From: Bacteroidota bacterium
Lineage (GTDB): Bacteria; Bacteroidota; Bacteroidia; AKYH767-A; JABDAW01
DNA length: 7,424 nt
Direction of reading: 5' to 3'
Assembly: GCA_023251595.1 (NCBI GenBank)
Contig: JAHEYM010000187.1
Location: forward strand, 1 to 7,424
Under the pieces are notes generated by a model. The model was given only the letters and a program-made list of their open reading frames with translations. It was not told where the DNA came from and searched no databases. The position numbers and the translations under genes were made by a program. Each line of letters begins with the position of its first letter. Position 1 is the stretch's first letter. This document shows, piece by piece, positions 1 to 6,617 of the stretch.

Positions 1-1
1 T

Positions 2-1696
2 CCGATGAATACTTTTTATTTCCATCTTTCGACGTTTATTTTATATATCATACAGTTTATTTTAATGTTTTTTATTTTCCTCAAAATTATGAATGTTTCG
101 TGGAGGAATGATTTGAATCCATATTTTGCGATGTTCGCTGCAAGTTGGTACGCGCTGCATACAGCGCACGCTGAGACAGTAAATTATATTATTTCACGAT
201 CAGATATGCTCTCAACTCTTGCAGTTATTCTATCTTTTTTTCTGTATCTGTACTCCGGGTTTGCAAAACGAACTTATCTATATATACTTCCAGCAGCAAT
301 CGGGATTTTTGTAAAGGAAACGGCCGCGATGTTTCCGTTTATTCTTTTTGCTTATCAATATATTTTTGAACATCCGAGAAGCAGGAAAGGATTTTTTACG
401 GTGAAGAGATTTAGGAGTGCTTTTATCAGGACGTTGCCCGCGATGGTTGTGAGTGTATGTCTTATCTTCTTCGTACTGAGTAAAATTTCGAAGAACTGGG
501 ATCCCGGGGATCTTAGCAGATACAGCTATCTTATTACGCAACCTTTTGTTATTTTTCATTATGTCGGAACCTGGTTTTTTCCATTCAGTTTAAGCGCAGA
601 TACAGACTGGAGGGCACTTGATCATATATACGATGATCGGTGTATTGCAGGATTAATATTTATTTCTGTATTAATCTATATCGCAATCAAGACAATTTCG
701 AAAAAGGAGACTGCCATGATCGGATTCGGAATTATCTGGTTTTTTATTGCACTCCTGCCGACATCGAGTCTGATGCCTTTTGCTGAGGTGATGAATGATC
801 ACAGAATATTTTTCCCGAACGTTGGATTGGTGATGGCGGTCGTCTGGCCCTTTGTTTATTTAATATATAAAAATAAAAAACGAATTGAAAAGAGCACACT
901 GCTCAAAAACGGAATTCCTGTACTCGCGTGTATGATACTTTTTATGCATGCTTATGGTACGCATCAACGTAACAAAGTATGGAAAGACGATGAGACTTTG
1001 TGGAAAGATGTGACGGTGAAGAGTCCCGAAAATGGACGGGGTTTAATGAATTACGGTTTGTCTCAAATGAAACTCGGTAAGTATGATATCGCGCTGGATT
1101 ATTTTCAGCGGGCGTTGGTATTTAATCCTTATTATTCTTATCTTCATGTGAATATTGCAATCGTGAAAGCAGTATTTAATCAGGATGTTGAAGCAGAAGA
1201 ACATTTTAAAAAAGCGTTGGACTATGGTCCAAAATATCCGGATTGTTATTATTATTATGCGAATTGGTTGCACAATAAAGGAAGAGTAGCTGAGGCGAAA
1301 ACCTATTTGCAAACGGCTCTGTCCCTGAGTCCCCAACATCCTGCGGCGAATGCACTTTTAAGAACAATTGAAAGTGAACAACCAGGTACCGTAAAATCGA
1401 CTGTGGATATTGCAGAGGTCCAAGTTAAAACTGCACCGTCAGCGGATAATTATATTAATCTGAGTCTGGAATACTATCGTGCACGTCGTTTCGATGATTG
1501 CATAGAAGCCTGCAAAGAAGCATTAAAGATTAAACCGGATTATGCGATTGCATATAATAATATTTGTTCCGCTTATAATGAGATGGGTAAATATGATTCA
1601 GCGATTATTGCATGTACAAAGGCTATTCAGTTGGATCCGAATTTTACGGTTGCAAAAAATAATCTTGCGCAAGCAAAACAGAAAGCGGGAAAATAG
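2..1696 (+). CDS. TMTC-like multi-pass membrane protein with C-terminal TPR repeats (5'-partial)
   Basis: Probable GT-C-fold membrane glycosyltransferase of the TMTC/DUF1736 type joined to TPRs. Numbering is from the first ATG (position 5). About ten hydrophobic segments lie between residues 6 and 317. The motif HTAHAETVNYIISRSDMLS (52-70) matches the family's 'HP-HTEAV-I-GR-DLLS' signature, and TSSLMPFAEVMNDHRIFFP (253-271) matches the conserved 'lPtSs..p..dvm.EHR.yLp' region. TPR-like units sit near 343-376, 377-410, 411-444, 480-513 and 514-547. The sequence opens at what is normally the 'gfHl.n.llH' helix, so roughly 90-100 residues, including the first loop with the usual acidic catalytic residues, are missing off the left edge. 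The ATG at 5 is therefore probably internal. Eukaryotic TMTCs are O-mannosyltransferases; the bacterial substrate is unknown. It lies 93 bp upstream of the carbamoyltransferase on the same strand. Its TAG stop is the first triplet of an 8-bp repeat array. Confidence 0.8.
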   Translation, partial: PMNTFYFHLSTFILYIIQFILMFFIFLKIMNVSWRNDLNPYFAMFAASWYALHTAHAETVNYIISRSDMLSTLAVILSFFLYLYSGFAKRTYLYILPAAIGIFVKETAAMFPFILFAYQYIFEHPRSRKGFFTVKRFRSAFIRTLPAMVVSVCLIFFVLSKISKNWDPGDLSRYSYLITQPFVIFHYVGTWFFPFSLSADTDWRALDHIYDDRCIAGLIFISVLIYIAIKTISKKETAMIGFGIIWFFIALLPTSSLMPFAEVMNDHRIFFPNVGLVMAVVWPFVYLIYKNKKRIEKSTLLKNGIPVLACMILFMHAYGTHQRNKVWKDDETLWKDVTVKSPENGRGLMNYGLSQMKLGKYDIALDYFQRALVFNPYYSYLHVNIAIVKAVFNQDVEAEEHFKKALDYGPKYPDCYYYYANWLHNKGRVAEAKTYLQTALSLSPQHPAANALLRTIESEQPGTVKSTVDIAEVQVKTAPSADNYINLSLEYYRARRFDDCIEACKEALKIKPDYAIAYNNICSAYNEMGKYDSAIIACTKAIQLDPNFTVAKNNLAQAKQKAGK

Positions 1697-1749
1697 GTTG
1701 ATAGGTTGATGGGTTGAAGGGTTGAAGGGTTGAAGGGTTGAAGGGTTGA
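1694..1749 (+). repeat. 8-bp tandem repeat, 7 units (consensus agggttga)
   Basis: Seven contiguous 8-bp units: taggttga twice, tgggttga once, agggttga four times. The array begins exactly at the TAG stop of the preceding gene. Because 8 is not a multiple of 3, the TGA in each unit falls in all three forward frames, whereas the reverse strand has no stop from the unit itself. The graded change from first to last unit suggests slippage growth at the downstream end. It occupies more than half of the 93-bp gap before the carbamoyltransferase. The remaining 40 bp (1750-1789) are AT-rich, with no promoter that I can defend. Confidence 0.95.
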
Positions 1750-1789
1750 AAAGAAAATGGTTTGCAATATAAATATTAATATCTAATCT

Positions 1790-3544
1790 GTGAATATATT
1801 AGGATTTAATTGTTTTGGTCATGATTCGGCGGCGGCGTTGATTATAGATGGTGAAGTAGTTTTCGCGGTTGAAGAAGAGCGTTTAAACAGGAAAAAACAT
1901 TTCGGCGGAATACCGGTTCAATCAATTAAAGCATGCCTGGATTTTTCAGGATTGAAATTATCTGAAATTGATCATGTTACATTTTTCTGGAAGCCATCTA
2001 TATCTTATTTGCACGTTCCCGTTTTTCTAATAAAATATTTTGATAAAGTCCCGACACTGATGAAGGAGTCGAGAGAATTTACAGTAGAAGAAAATCTTGG
2101 GATGCTTCGATATTTATCGAAAATGAAATCGCTGCCAGAGACGTTGATAAATCTTTTTCCTGAAGAAAAACAACCAAAATTCAAGTTTCATTTATCGGAA
2201 CATCATCTCTGTCATGCAGCGAGTGCGTTATATTGTTCTCCCTTTGATGAAGCTGCTATTTTGACAATTGATGGTGCAGGTGAGTGGACAACGTCTCTTC
2301 TCGCGCATGGGAAAGGAAATATTATTAAAAAGATTTCTAAGGTAGAAACTCCGTATTCATTAGGCGCATTTTATCAGGCGGTTTCACGTCATCTTGGGTT
2401 TAAATTAATATCGGGACCTGGGAAATTAATGGGACTTTCGTCTTACGGTGATAAAAATAGCGCGGAGTACGACAAGATGAAAAAAATTGTGACGCTCACT
2501 AATGACGGGGGCTTCAAGCTCGACATGAGTTATATGAGTTATCACTATACACGAAAAACGGGCGTGACGCCGAAATTTGAAAAATTCTTTGGTCCCTCAA
2601 AAAGTGAAGGAAAAGATTGGAGTGAGCATGAGATGAATGTTGCGGCTGCGGCACAACATATTGTTGAAGATGTAATTATTCACATGGCAAATCATCTTCA
2701 CAAAATTACAAAATCAGAAAATTTATGTATTGCGGGTGGTGTCGGGTTGAATTCAGTTGCCAACGGATTATTACCGGCACATACTCCATTTAAAGAAATA
2801 TATATTCAACCCGCTGCAGGCGATTCAGGAACCGCTGTCGGATCTGCATTGTTCTATCATCATTGCCATCTTGGATTGAAACGCGCTTCGGTTGTGATGA
2901 AGGATGCATTCCTCGGGCCGGGATATAATGATGATGAATGTTTAAAAGCCGTAAAAGAATCGGGATTGCCATATATATATACGGAGGAATATTATTCGTT
3001 TGCGGCAAAAATGTTGGATAAAGGAAAGATTATCGGTTGGTTTCAGGGGAAGATGGAATTTGGTCCAAGGGCATTGGGAAACCGCAGTATTCTTGCGAAT
3101 CCCTGTATTGCCGAAATGAAAGATGTATTAAATGCAAGAGTGAAATTCCGAGAAGGATTCAGACCTTTTGCAGCAATTATTTTAGAAGAAAGTTGTGGCG
3201 ATTATTTTGATTCGACGTATCCGAATCCGTATATGTTAATGGTCTATTATGTGAAGCCGGAAAGAAGAAGTGAGTTGCCATCCATTACGCATGTTGACGG
3301 ATCGGTGCGAATTCAGACGGTGAATGAAACGGAAAATCTGCCGATGCGAAAACTGCTTCAGGCATTTCAAAAAGAGAGTGGGGTTCCGATTTTAATCAAT
3401 ACTTCTTTCAACATAAAAGGAGAACCGATTGTTTGCACACCCTTCGACGCAGTAGATTCTTTTAAACGAGCCGATATAGATTATCTGATTATCGGGAATT
3501 ATATTGTGGCGAAGAGTAATGAGGAATTAGAAATTAGGAATTAA
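1790..3544 (+). CDS. NodU/CmcH-family O-carbamoyltransferase
   Basis: Transfers a carbamoyl group from carbamoyl phosphate, via carbamoyl-adenylate in characterised members such as TobZ, to a hydroxyl, often on a sugar. It is 584 aa, close to the family norm of about 570, and complete. The GTG start at 1790 yields the canonical N-terminus MNILGFNCFGHDSAAALI; no clear Shine-Dalgarno precedes it. The N-terminal Kae1-like domain shows H138-x3-H142, D161 and D345 (GDSGTAVG), matching by order and spacing the iron ligands I recall for TobZ, plus a GGVGLNS loop (316-322). The C-terminal YrdC-like domain carries FGPRALGNRSIL (424-435), FREGFRPFA (453-461) and INTSFNIKGEPI (536-547). No signal peptide, so it is cytoplasmic. 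The last ~11 residues (SNEELEIRN end) run past the usual '..DYLIIGNYIV' terminus and are encoded by repeat DNA. Nearby glycosyltransferase genes favour a glycan acceptor; the actual substrate is unknown. Confidence 0.93.
   Translation: MNILGFNCFGHDSAAALIIDGEVVFAVEEERLNRKKHFGGIPVQSIKACLDFSGLKLSEIDHVTFFWKPSISYLHVPVFLIKYFDKVPTLMKESREFTVEENLGMLRYLSKMKSLPETLINLFPEEKQPKFKFHLSEHHLCHAASALYCSPFDEAAILTIDGAGEWTTSLLAHGKGNIIKKISKVETPYSLGAFYQAVSRHLGFKLISGPGKLMGLSSYGDKNSAEYDKMKKIVTLTNDGGFKLDMSYMSYHYTRKTGVTPKFEKFFGPSKSEGKDWSEHEMNVAAAAQHIVEDVIIHMANHLHKITKSENLCIAGGVGLNSVANGLLPAHTPFKEIYIQPAAGDSGTAVGSALFYHHCHLGLKRASVVMKDAFLGPGYNDDECLKAVKESGLPYIYTEEYYSFAAKMLDKGKIIGWFQGKMEFGPRALGNRSILANPCIAEMKDVLNARVKFREGFRPFAAIILEESCGDYFDSTYPNPYMLMVYYVKPERRSELPSITHVDGSVRIQTVNETENLPMRKLLQAFQKESGVPILINTSFNIKGEPIVCTPFDAVDSFKRADIDYLIIGNYIVAKSNEELEIRN
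3523..3543 (+). repeat. 7-bp tandem repeat, 3 units, inside the carbamoyltransferase 3' end
   Basis: Three 7-bp units (ggaatta, gaaatta, ggaatta) form the last codons of the carbamoyltransferase and include most of its TAA stop (3542-3544). They encode the non-conserved tail EELEIRN. The array runs directly into the 8-bp array that starts at 3543, so repeat DNA is continuous across the stop codon. Confidence 0.75.
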
Positions 3545-3598
3545 GAGGGAAAGAGTGAAAGAGTGAAGAAGTGAATGAGTGAAAGAAGGAAAGAGTGA
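3543..3598 (+). repeat. 8-bp tandem repeat, 7 units (consensus aagagtga)
   Basis: Seven 8-bp units: aagaggga, aagagtga, aagagtga, agaagtga, atgagtga, aagaagga, aagagtga. The array starts at the second base of the carbamoyltransferase stop. The unit differs in sequence from the array at 1694-1749, but the period (8), unit count (7), total length (56 bp), position (on a stop codon) and TGA ending are the same. TGA occurs in all three forward frames. The array is almost entirely purine plus T on the plus strand. Confidence 0.9.
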
Positions 3599-3602
3599 TA
3601 CT

Positions 3603-3618
3603 AAGTTTGCGCAAACTT
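3603..3618. terminator. Perfect 16-bp palindrome between convergent genes, possible bidirectional terminator
   Basis: aagtttgcgcaaactt is fully self-complementary. As RNA it could fold as a 6-bp stem with a GCGC loop on either strand. It sits between the stop codons of the plus-strand carbamoyltransferase and the minus-strand SDR gene, where a shared terminator is expected. The stem is short and AT-rich and neither side has a strong U-run, so termination is a guess. A binding site for a dimeric protein is the alternative. Confidence 0.4.
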
Positions 3619-3619
3619 T

Positions 3620-3646
3620 AATTCGTGTCAATTAGTGAAATTAGTC
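3620..3646. repeat. Short imperfect repeat (aattcgtgtc / aattagtga / aattagtc) over the SDR gene 3' end
   Basis: Three imperfect copies of an 8-10-bp unit starting aatt-gtg or aatt-agt. They overlap the stop codon of the minus-strand SDR gene (3628-3630) and encode its last residues, TNFTN. Similar sequence 'stutters' occur after both plus-strand genes. The copies are few and degenerate, so part of the similarity could be chance AT-richness. Confidence 0.55.
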
Positions 3647-4503
3647 TCTATGTTTGTTTTGTAATCCAAAATTTCAATTCCGAGTTTTTGCAAATCATGG
3701 GCAGTATCGAAAGATTTTAATTGTTTGAGACCGAGCAGACTTTCGGAAGAGGTGGAGGTTTTGAGTCCGATGGTTTCTATAAATCGTACGAACATGAATA
3801 ATGGCCAGAAAGGAATGGAAATGAATTTAATATTTTTGTTGGATTGTTTTGCAACTTCTGTATAAAATTCTTTTATCGTAATTGGGATAACTTCACCCAA
3901 ACAAAAAGTTCCGGAAAGTTTATCCATAATTATTTTTTGGATTGCATCAGACAAATTAAGAAGTGTGAGAGTCTGCACAGGTTGTATTCCGTTTCCGGGA
4001 AGCGGAATTGTTTTGTGTTTGGAAATGTATTCGGAAATAGTTTTTAGCATTCCACCATTTCCCATGACCAGTCCGGGTTTGAGGATGACATCTTTATTTG
4101 GATCAAATATTTTTTCGAGCGCAAATTTACTTCTGCCATAATGAGAGAGAGCATCTTTATGCGCAGACATACTCGAGAGAAAAATGAATTTTGGGTTTGA
4201 TGAAGCGCGACTGATCTCTAAAAGTTTTTCTGTTCCTTCTTTATTTATTTTGTCGGAATTTGGGTTGGAGGGTGAAAATTTTGAATAGGAACAATGAACA
4301 ATTGCATCTGAATTTTTGAAAACTTCAAGTGGAATATTATTTGGCATTTCAAATAATTCGTAACGAACATTTCGTATTTCTTCTTTTGGAAGTTTACGGA
4401 CAAGTCCGATTACATTCCAACCATTTTCTGCGAAATATTTGCAAAGAAATGATCCGATAAAACCGGAGGCACCTGTAATAATGATCGTTTTATTTTCGGG
4501 CAT
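3628..4503 (-). CDS. NAD(P)-dependent epimerase/dehydratase-like extended SDR
   Basis: A Rossmann-fold SDR of 291 aa that probably uses NAD(P) to oxidise, reduce or epimerise a sugar or sterol-like ring. The N-terminal nucleotide motif is TGASGFIG (10-17, G11/G14/G17). A D-A-I-V-H-C strand (66-71) follows, then FLSSMSAH (108-115) and the catalytic pair Y122-x3-K126 (HYGRSK). LKPGLVMGNGG (141-151) resembles the 'lRp..vyG.g' motif. The C-terminus has a hydrophobic patch (230-246) like many SDRs placed beside polyprenyl or sugar genes. The length is a little short of the usual 310-340 aa. The ATG overlaps the 3' end of the oxidoreductase gene by 14 bp, suggesting translational coupling and a shared pathway. 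The terminal residues come from a repeat. The family is secure; the substrate is not assigned. Confidence 0.88.
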   Translation of the reverse strand: MPENKTIIITGASGFIGSFLCKYFAENGWNVIGLVRKLPKEEIRNVRYELFEMPNNIPLEVFKNSDAIVHCSYSKFSPSNPNSDKINKEGTEKLLEISRASSNPKFIFLSSMSAHKDALSHYGRSKFALEKIFDPNKDVILKPGLVMGNGGMLKTISEYISKHKTIPLPGNGIQPVQTLTLLNLSDAIQKIIMDKLSGTFCLGEVIPITIKEFYTEVAKQSNKNIKFISIPFWPLFMFVRFIETIGLKTSTSSESLLGLKQLKSFDTAHDLQKLGIEILDYKTNIETNFTN

Positions 4504-6133
4504 CTTCGATTACAGTTTTCGCAACGTTATGTGCATTTGCCATGAGAGAGAAGGTTAAACCTTTTGCAGGCAAGTATTTGAAACCGGAACCATCTGCGAC
4601 AAATATATTTTTGAATTTGTTTAGTCTTCCCGAGGGATTCAAAGTAAATTCTGCTTCGTTATCGTTGAAAGGCAGAGTTCCTGCGTAGTGAATTGAGGAT
4701 CCGAAACCGGGATCAATTTTTTTGATTGCGAAACAATTTAGCTTCCTCATAGCATGCAGGAATTTCTTCTCCCGTATTTTTCTTGAAAGTTTCTCTTCTT
4801 CGTTCAAAGAATATTCAGCAAATAATTTGTCGCCGGTAGGAGAATTTTCATCTTTCATCATTTTCAGATATTTCCCCTCGGAAGCCTGCTGTGGCAAATG
4901 AATTCCCATAATTGTCATCGCAGGCAGGAGCCATCGCATCATTTTTCTCCCGTCTTTAAAATTGAGAGGAGCTTCGCGAATAATTCTGAACAACATGAGA
5001 GAATGATAACTATATATAGAGGCCATTGCCACATCAGCATTGGTTTTATCAGGATCATGAAAAAGTGAAAGTTGCGCAAAATCGGAACGACGCTGATCGG
5101 CTGATTTACCTAACATGCCGGGTTGGATACAGGGAATGTAACAGTAAGGATTTGTGAGAATCGGAAACTTCACATTTTCAGATTTCACCGACCGCATCAC
5201 AATTCTGGCAGTTCCAAGAACACCTGAGGCAAGAACAAGTTTTATGCATGAATATGTTTTTACCGAATTATCCATCATATCTATACATGTAACGGTGGTA
5301 AAATTATTTTCTTCACTAAATTCTTTCACCAATTTTTCACCCAAATAAATAAAACTATTTTTATATTTAGTTTTCATTTCTTCGATGGTAATCCATGGTC
5401 TGTATGCAGATTTATCTTTGTCGGAATAAAAATCCATATCGTTATAACTACATTTTTTTCTTTCACCCTTATCTTCAGTCAAAAGAGCAAGTGCGGGTTT
5501 CCCCATAAAAAAGCCGTCACGATTTAAATCATTTCTTTTTTTCTTGTATTTATCATATAGCGATTTTGCATTCGAATCAATTTCCAATTCAGGCAGAAAA
5601 TAATTAAATCCTCCGGAAGTATATGGGGAGGCATCGTCATTACTTGCCGAAATTCCGATACGATCGCTGACAACACGATATGCTTCGTGCATTTTATTTG
5701 CGTTCAGACCTGCTTTTTCCAATTCAGGTGGTGAATAGATGCAGGAACCGAGTCCCCATGCACCTCCTAATCCACCAAGAGCCAAACTTTCCATTGGATG
5801 AAAATTATTTGATTCGAGTGGAAGAAATATTTCCACCTGATCGGTAATAAATTTTCTGGGCGGGGTGAGTTGTGCGCCGGTAGAAACTTCACCCCAATTA
5901 AGACCTTCTAAATTTTCACCAATTAATATTTTATATTGATCGTCAGCTTTCTGACGAAAATCGGTATACGAAGTATCGGGAATTAAAGATTTATATTTTG
6001 AATCCATCATACCTCCATCGAGCATCAGAACTTTCATCCCCGACTCGAGAAGAGTCTGCGCTGCCATAGCCCCGGTACAGCCCGAGCCCACGACAATGAC
6101 ATCGTGAAGTGTATCTAAAATCGTTTGATCCAC
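4490..6133 (-). CDS. GMC-family FAD-dependent oxidoreductase
   Basis: A flavoprotein that oxidises an alcohol, sugar or lipid hydroxyl. With the chosen start it has 547 aa, normal for the family. VIVVGSGCTGAMAAQTLL carries the FAD-binding G16-x-G18-x2-G21. Further signatures are LALGGLGGAWGLG (117-129), LVLASGVLGTARIVMRS (299-315), the active-site His in SIHYAGT (H482), and the C-terminal NIFVADGSGF (509-518) with PAKGLTFSLMANA (522-534). The position 43 residues after H482, where a second His or Asn is usual, is G525. No Tat or Sec signal is visible, so it is probably cytoplasmic. I chose GTG at 6133 because it places MDQTILDTLHDVIVVG just before the FAD motif and overlaps the upstream gene by only 19 bp. 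An ATG at 6202 would add 23 atypical residues and an 88-bp overlap. It is the second gene of three overlapping ones. Confidence 0.87.
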   Translation of the reverse strand: MDQTILDTLHDVIVVGSGCTGAMAAQTLLESGMKVLMLDGGMMDSKYKSLIPDTSYTDFRQKADDQYKILIGENLEGLNWGEVSTGAQLTPPRKFITDQVEIFLPLESNNFHPMESLALGGLGGAWGLGSCIYSPPELEKAGLNANKMHEAYRVVSDRIGISASNDDASPYTSGGFNYFLPELEIDSNAKSLYDKYKKKRNDLNRDGFFMGKPALALLTEDKGERKKCSYNDMDFYSDKDKSAYRPWITIEEMKTKYKNSFIYLGEKLVKEFSEENNFTTVTCIDMMDNSVKTYSCIKLVLASGVLGTARIVMRSVKSENVKFPILTNPYCYIPCIQPGMLGKSADQRRSDFAQLSLFHDPDKTNADVAMASIYSYHSLMLFRIIREAPLNFKDGRKMMRWLLPAMTIMGIHLPQQASEGKYLKMMKDENSPTGDKLFAEYSLNEEEKLSRKIREKKFLHAMRKLNCFAIKKIDPGFGSSIHYAGTLPFNDNEAEFTLNPSGRLNKFKNIFVADGSGFKYLPAKGLTFSLMANAHNVAKTVIEDARK

Positions 6134-6525
6134 TGGAGCAGGAATAAACCGAAGATGGTAGTGAAAACAGCATGAACTCCATACCAAATAAACTTCACCC
6201 AATAAAAACCCGTGAAATTAGATGACATAAATTTTGCGGAAAGTTCGGGTCTGCATTCCAGGATGGCGAACATAAAAAATATTTTTTTTCTGACCGAAGA
6301 TTTTGGATTCGTGAATGCGAGAGCGCCATCGATAGAACTTATAAATCCGGGATGTTTCATGAGAAAATTCCAGATTTTCAGATCGGATTCGTTCATTGAA
6401 TGGTTTGTGGTTTTGCTAATTCCGGAGTAGAGCTCTAGTGATTTTTTGTCTACTTGAGTTCCTACCAAATAATTTGACAAAATTTGGGCTTCTGAATTAT
6501 ACTTATTTTCTTCTGCAAAATTCAT
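6115..6525 (-). CDS. Uncharacterised 136-aa protein with C-terminal hydrophobic segment, upstream partner of the GMC oxidoreductase
   Basis: I do not recognise the family with confidence. Residues 1-105 look soluble and helical (NSEAQILSNYLVG; a SDLKIWNFLMKHP stretch; KKIFFMFAILECRPELSAKFM). Residues 108-132 are hydrophobic and end in WIKRF, compatible with a single C-terminal membrane segment with positive charge after it. The gene starts at ATG 6525, preceded by an A-rich stretch with agaaaaaaag rather than a strong Shine-Dalgarno. Its 3' end overlaps the GMC gene, so the two are probably co-translated. GMC dehydrogenases often have a small companion (gluconate 2-dehydrogenase subunit 3 type) or an extra N-terminal helical region; this protein may play that part, perhaps as a membrane anchor. 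That role is inference from size, position and hydrophobicity. Confidence 0.72.
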   Translation of the reverse strand: MNFAEENKYNSEAQILSNYLVGTQVDKKSLELYSGISKTTNHSMNESDLKIWNFLMKHPGFISSIDGALAFTNPKSSVRKKIFFMFAILECRPELSAKFMSSNFTGFYWVKFIWYGVHAVFTTIFGLFLLQWIKRF

Positions 6526-6569
6526 CTTTTTTTCTAAAATTGTTGTGGAAACATGAAGATTTAAAATGG

Positions 6570-6606
6570 AACGCTGATGACGCTGATTTAACGGATTAAA
6601 TATGAT
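6570..6606. repeat. 9-bp-period imperfect repeat in the DUF2304/136-aa gene gap
   Basis: Plus-strand units aacgctgat, gacgctgat, ttaacggat and taaatatgat, each ending in gat with a 9-10-bp step. It lies in the 92-bp non-coding gap (6526-6617) inside the minus-strand gene train. From memory, near-identical 'acgctgatgacgctgat' strings recur between genes in many environmental FCB-type genomes, so this is likely a dispersed element and not a gene-specific site. I see no convincing promoter in the gap. Confidence 0.7.
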
Positions 6607-6617
6607 TTAAATATTTG

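Noticed and set aside
278..559. Minus-strand open frame opposite the membrane domain
   Set aside because: Antisense to clear transmembrane coding sequence; Lys/Arg-rich product without domain features.
1246..1258. tta/tat microsatellite-like run
   Set aside because: It is in-frame coding for a Tyr run within a TPR region; too short to be a separate element.
1043..1339. Minus-strand open frame inside the TPR gene
   Set aside because: Antisense shadow of a well-supported TPR region; low-complexity Ile/Arg-rich product with no recognisable domain.
1694..1749. CRISPR-like array
   Set aside because: Units are 8 bp with no spacers between them; this is a simple tandem repeat.
1761..1790. Bacteroidota-type promoter (TTTG plus TAnnTTTG) before the carbamoyltransferase
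   Set aside because: A TTTG is present at 1761, but the downstream element matches poorly and would fall on the start codon.
2790..3008. Minus-strand open frame inside the carbamoyltransferase
   Set aside because: Antisense to conserved motifs of the enzyme; no independent support.
3844..4047. Plus-strand open frame opposite the SDR gene
   Set aside because: Shadow of conserved SDR coding sequence; Phe/Cys-rich product typical of antisense frames.
6212..6430. Plus-strand open frame opposite the 136-aa gene
   Set aside because: The minus-strand frame has overlap coupling and a sensible protein; the plus frame has no context or start signal.
6598..6616. AT hairpin (aaatat...atattt) as a terminator after DUF2304
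   Set aside because: Six A/T pairs with a 7-nt loop are too weak and expected by chance in AT-rich DNA; downstream genes are co-directional.
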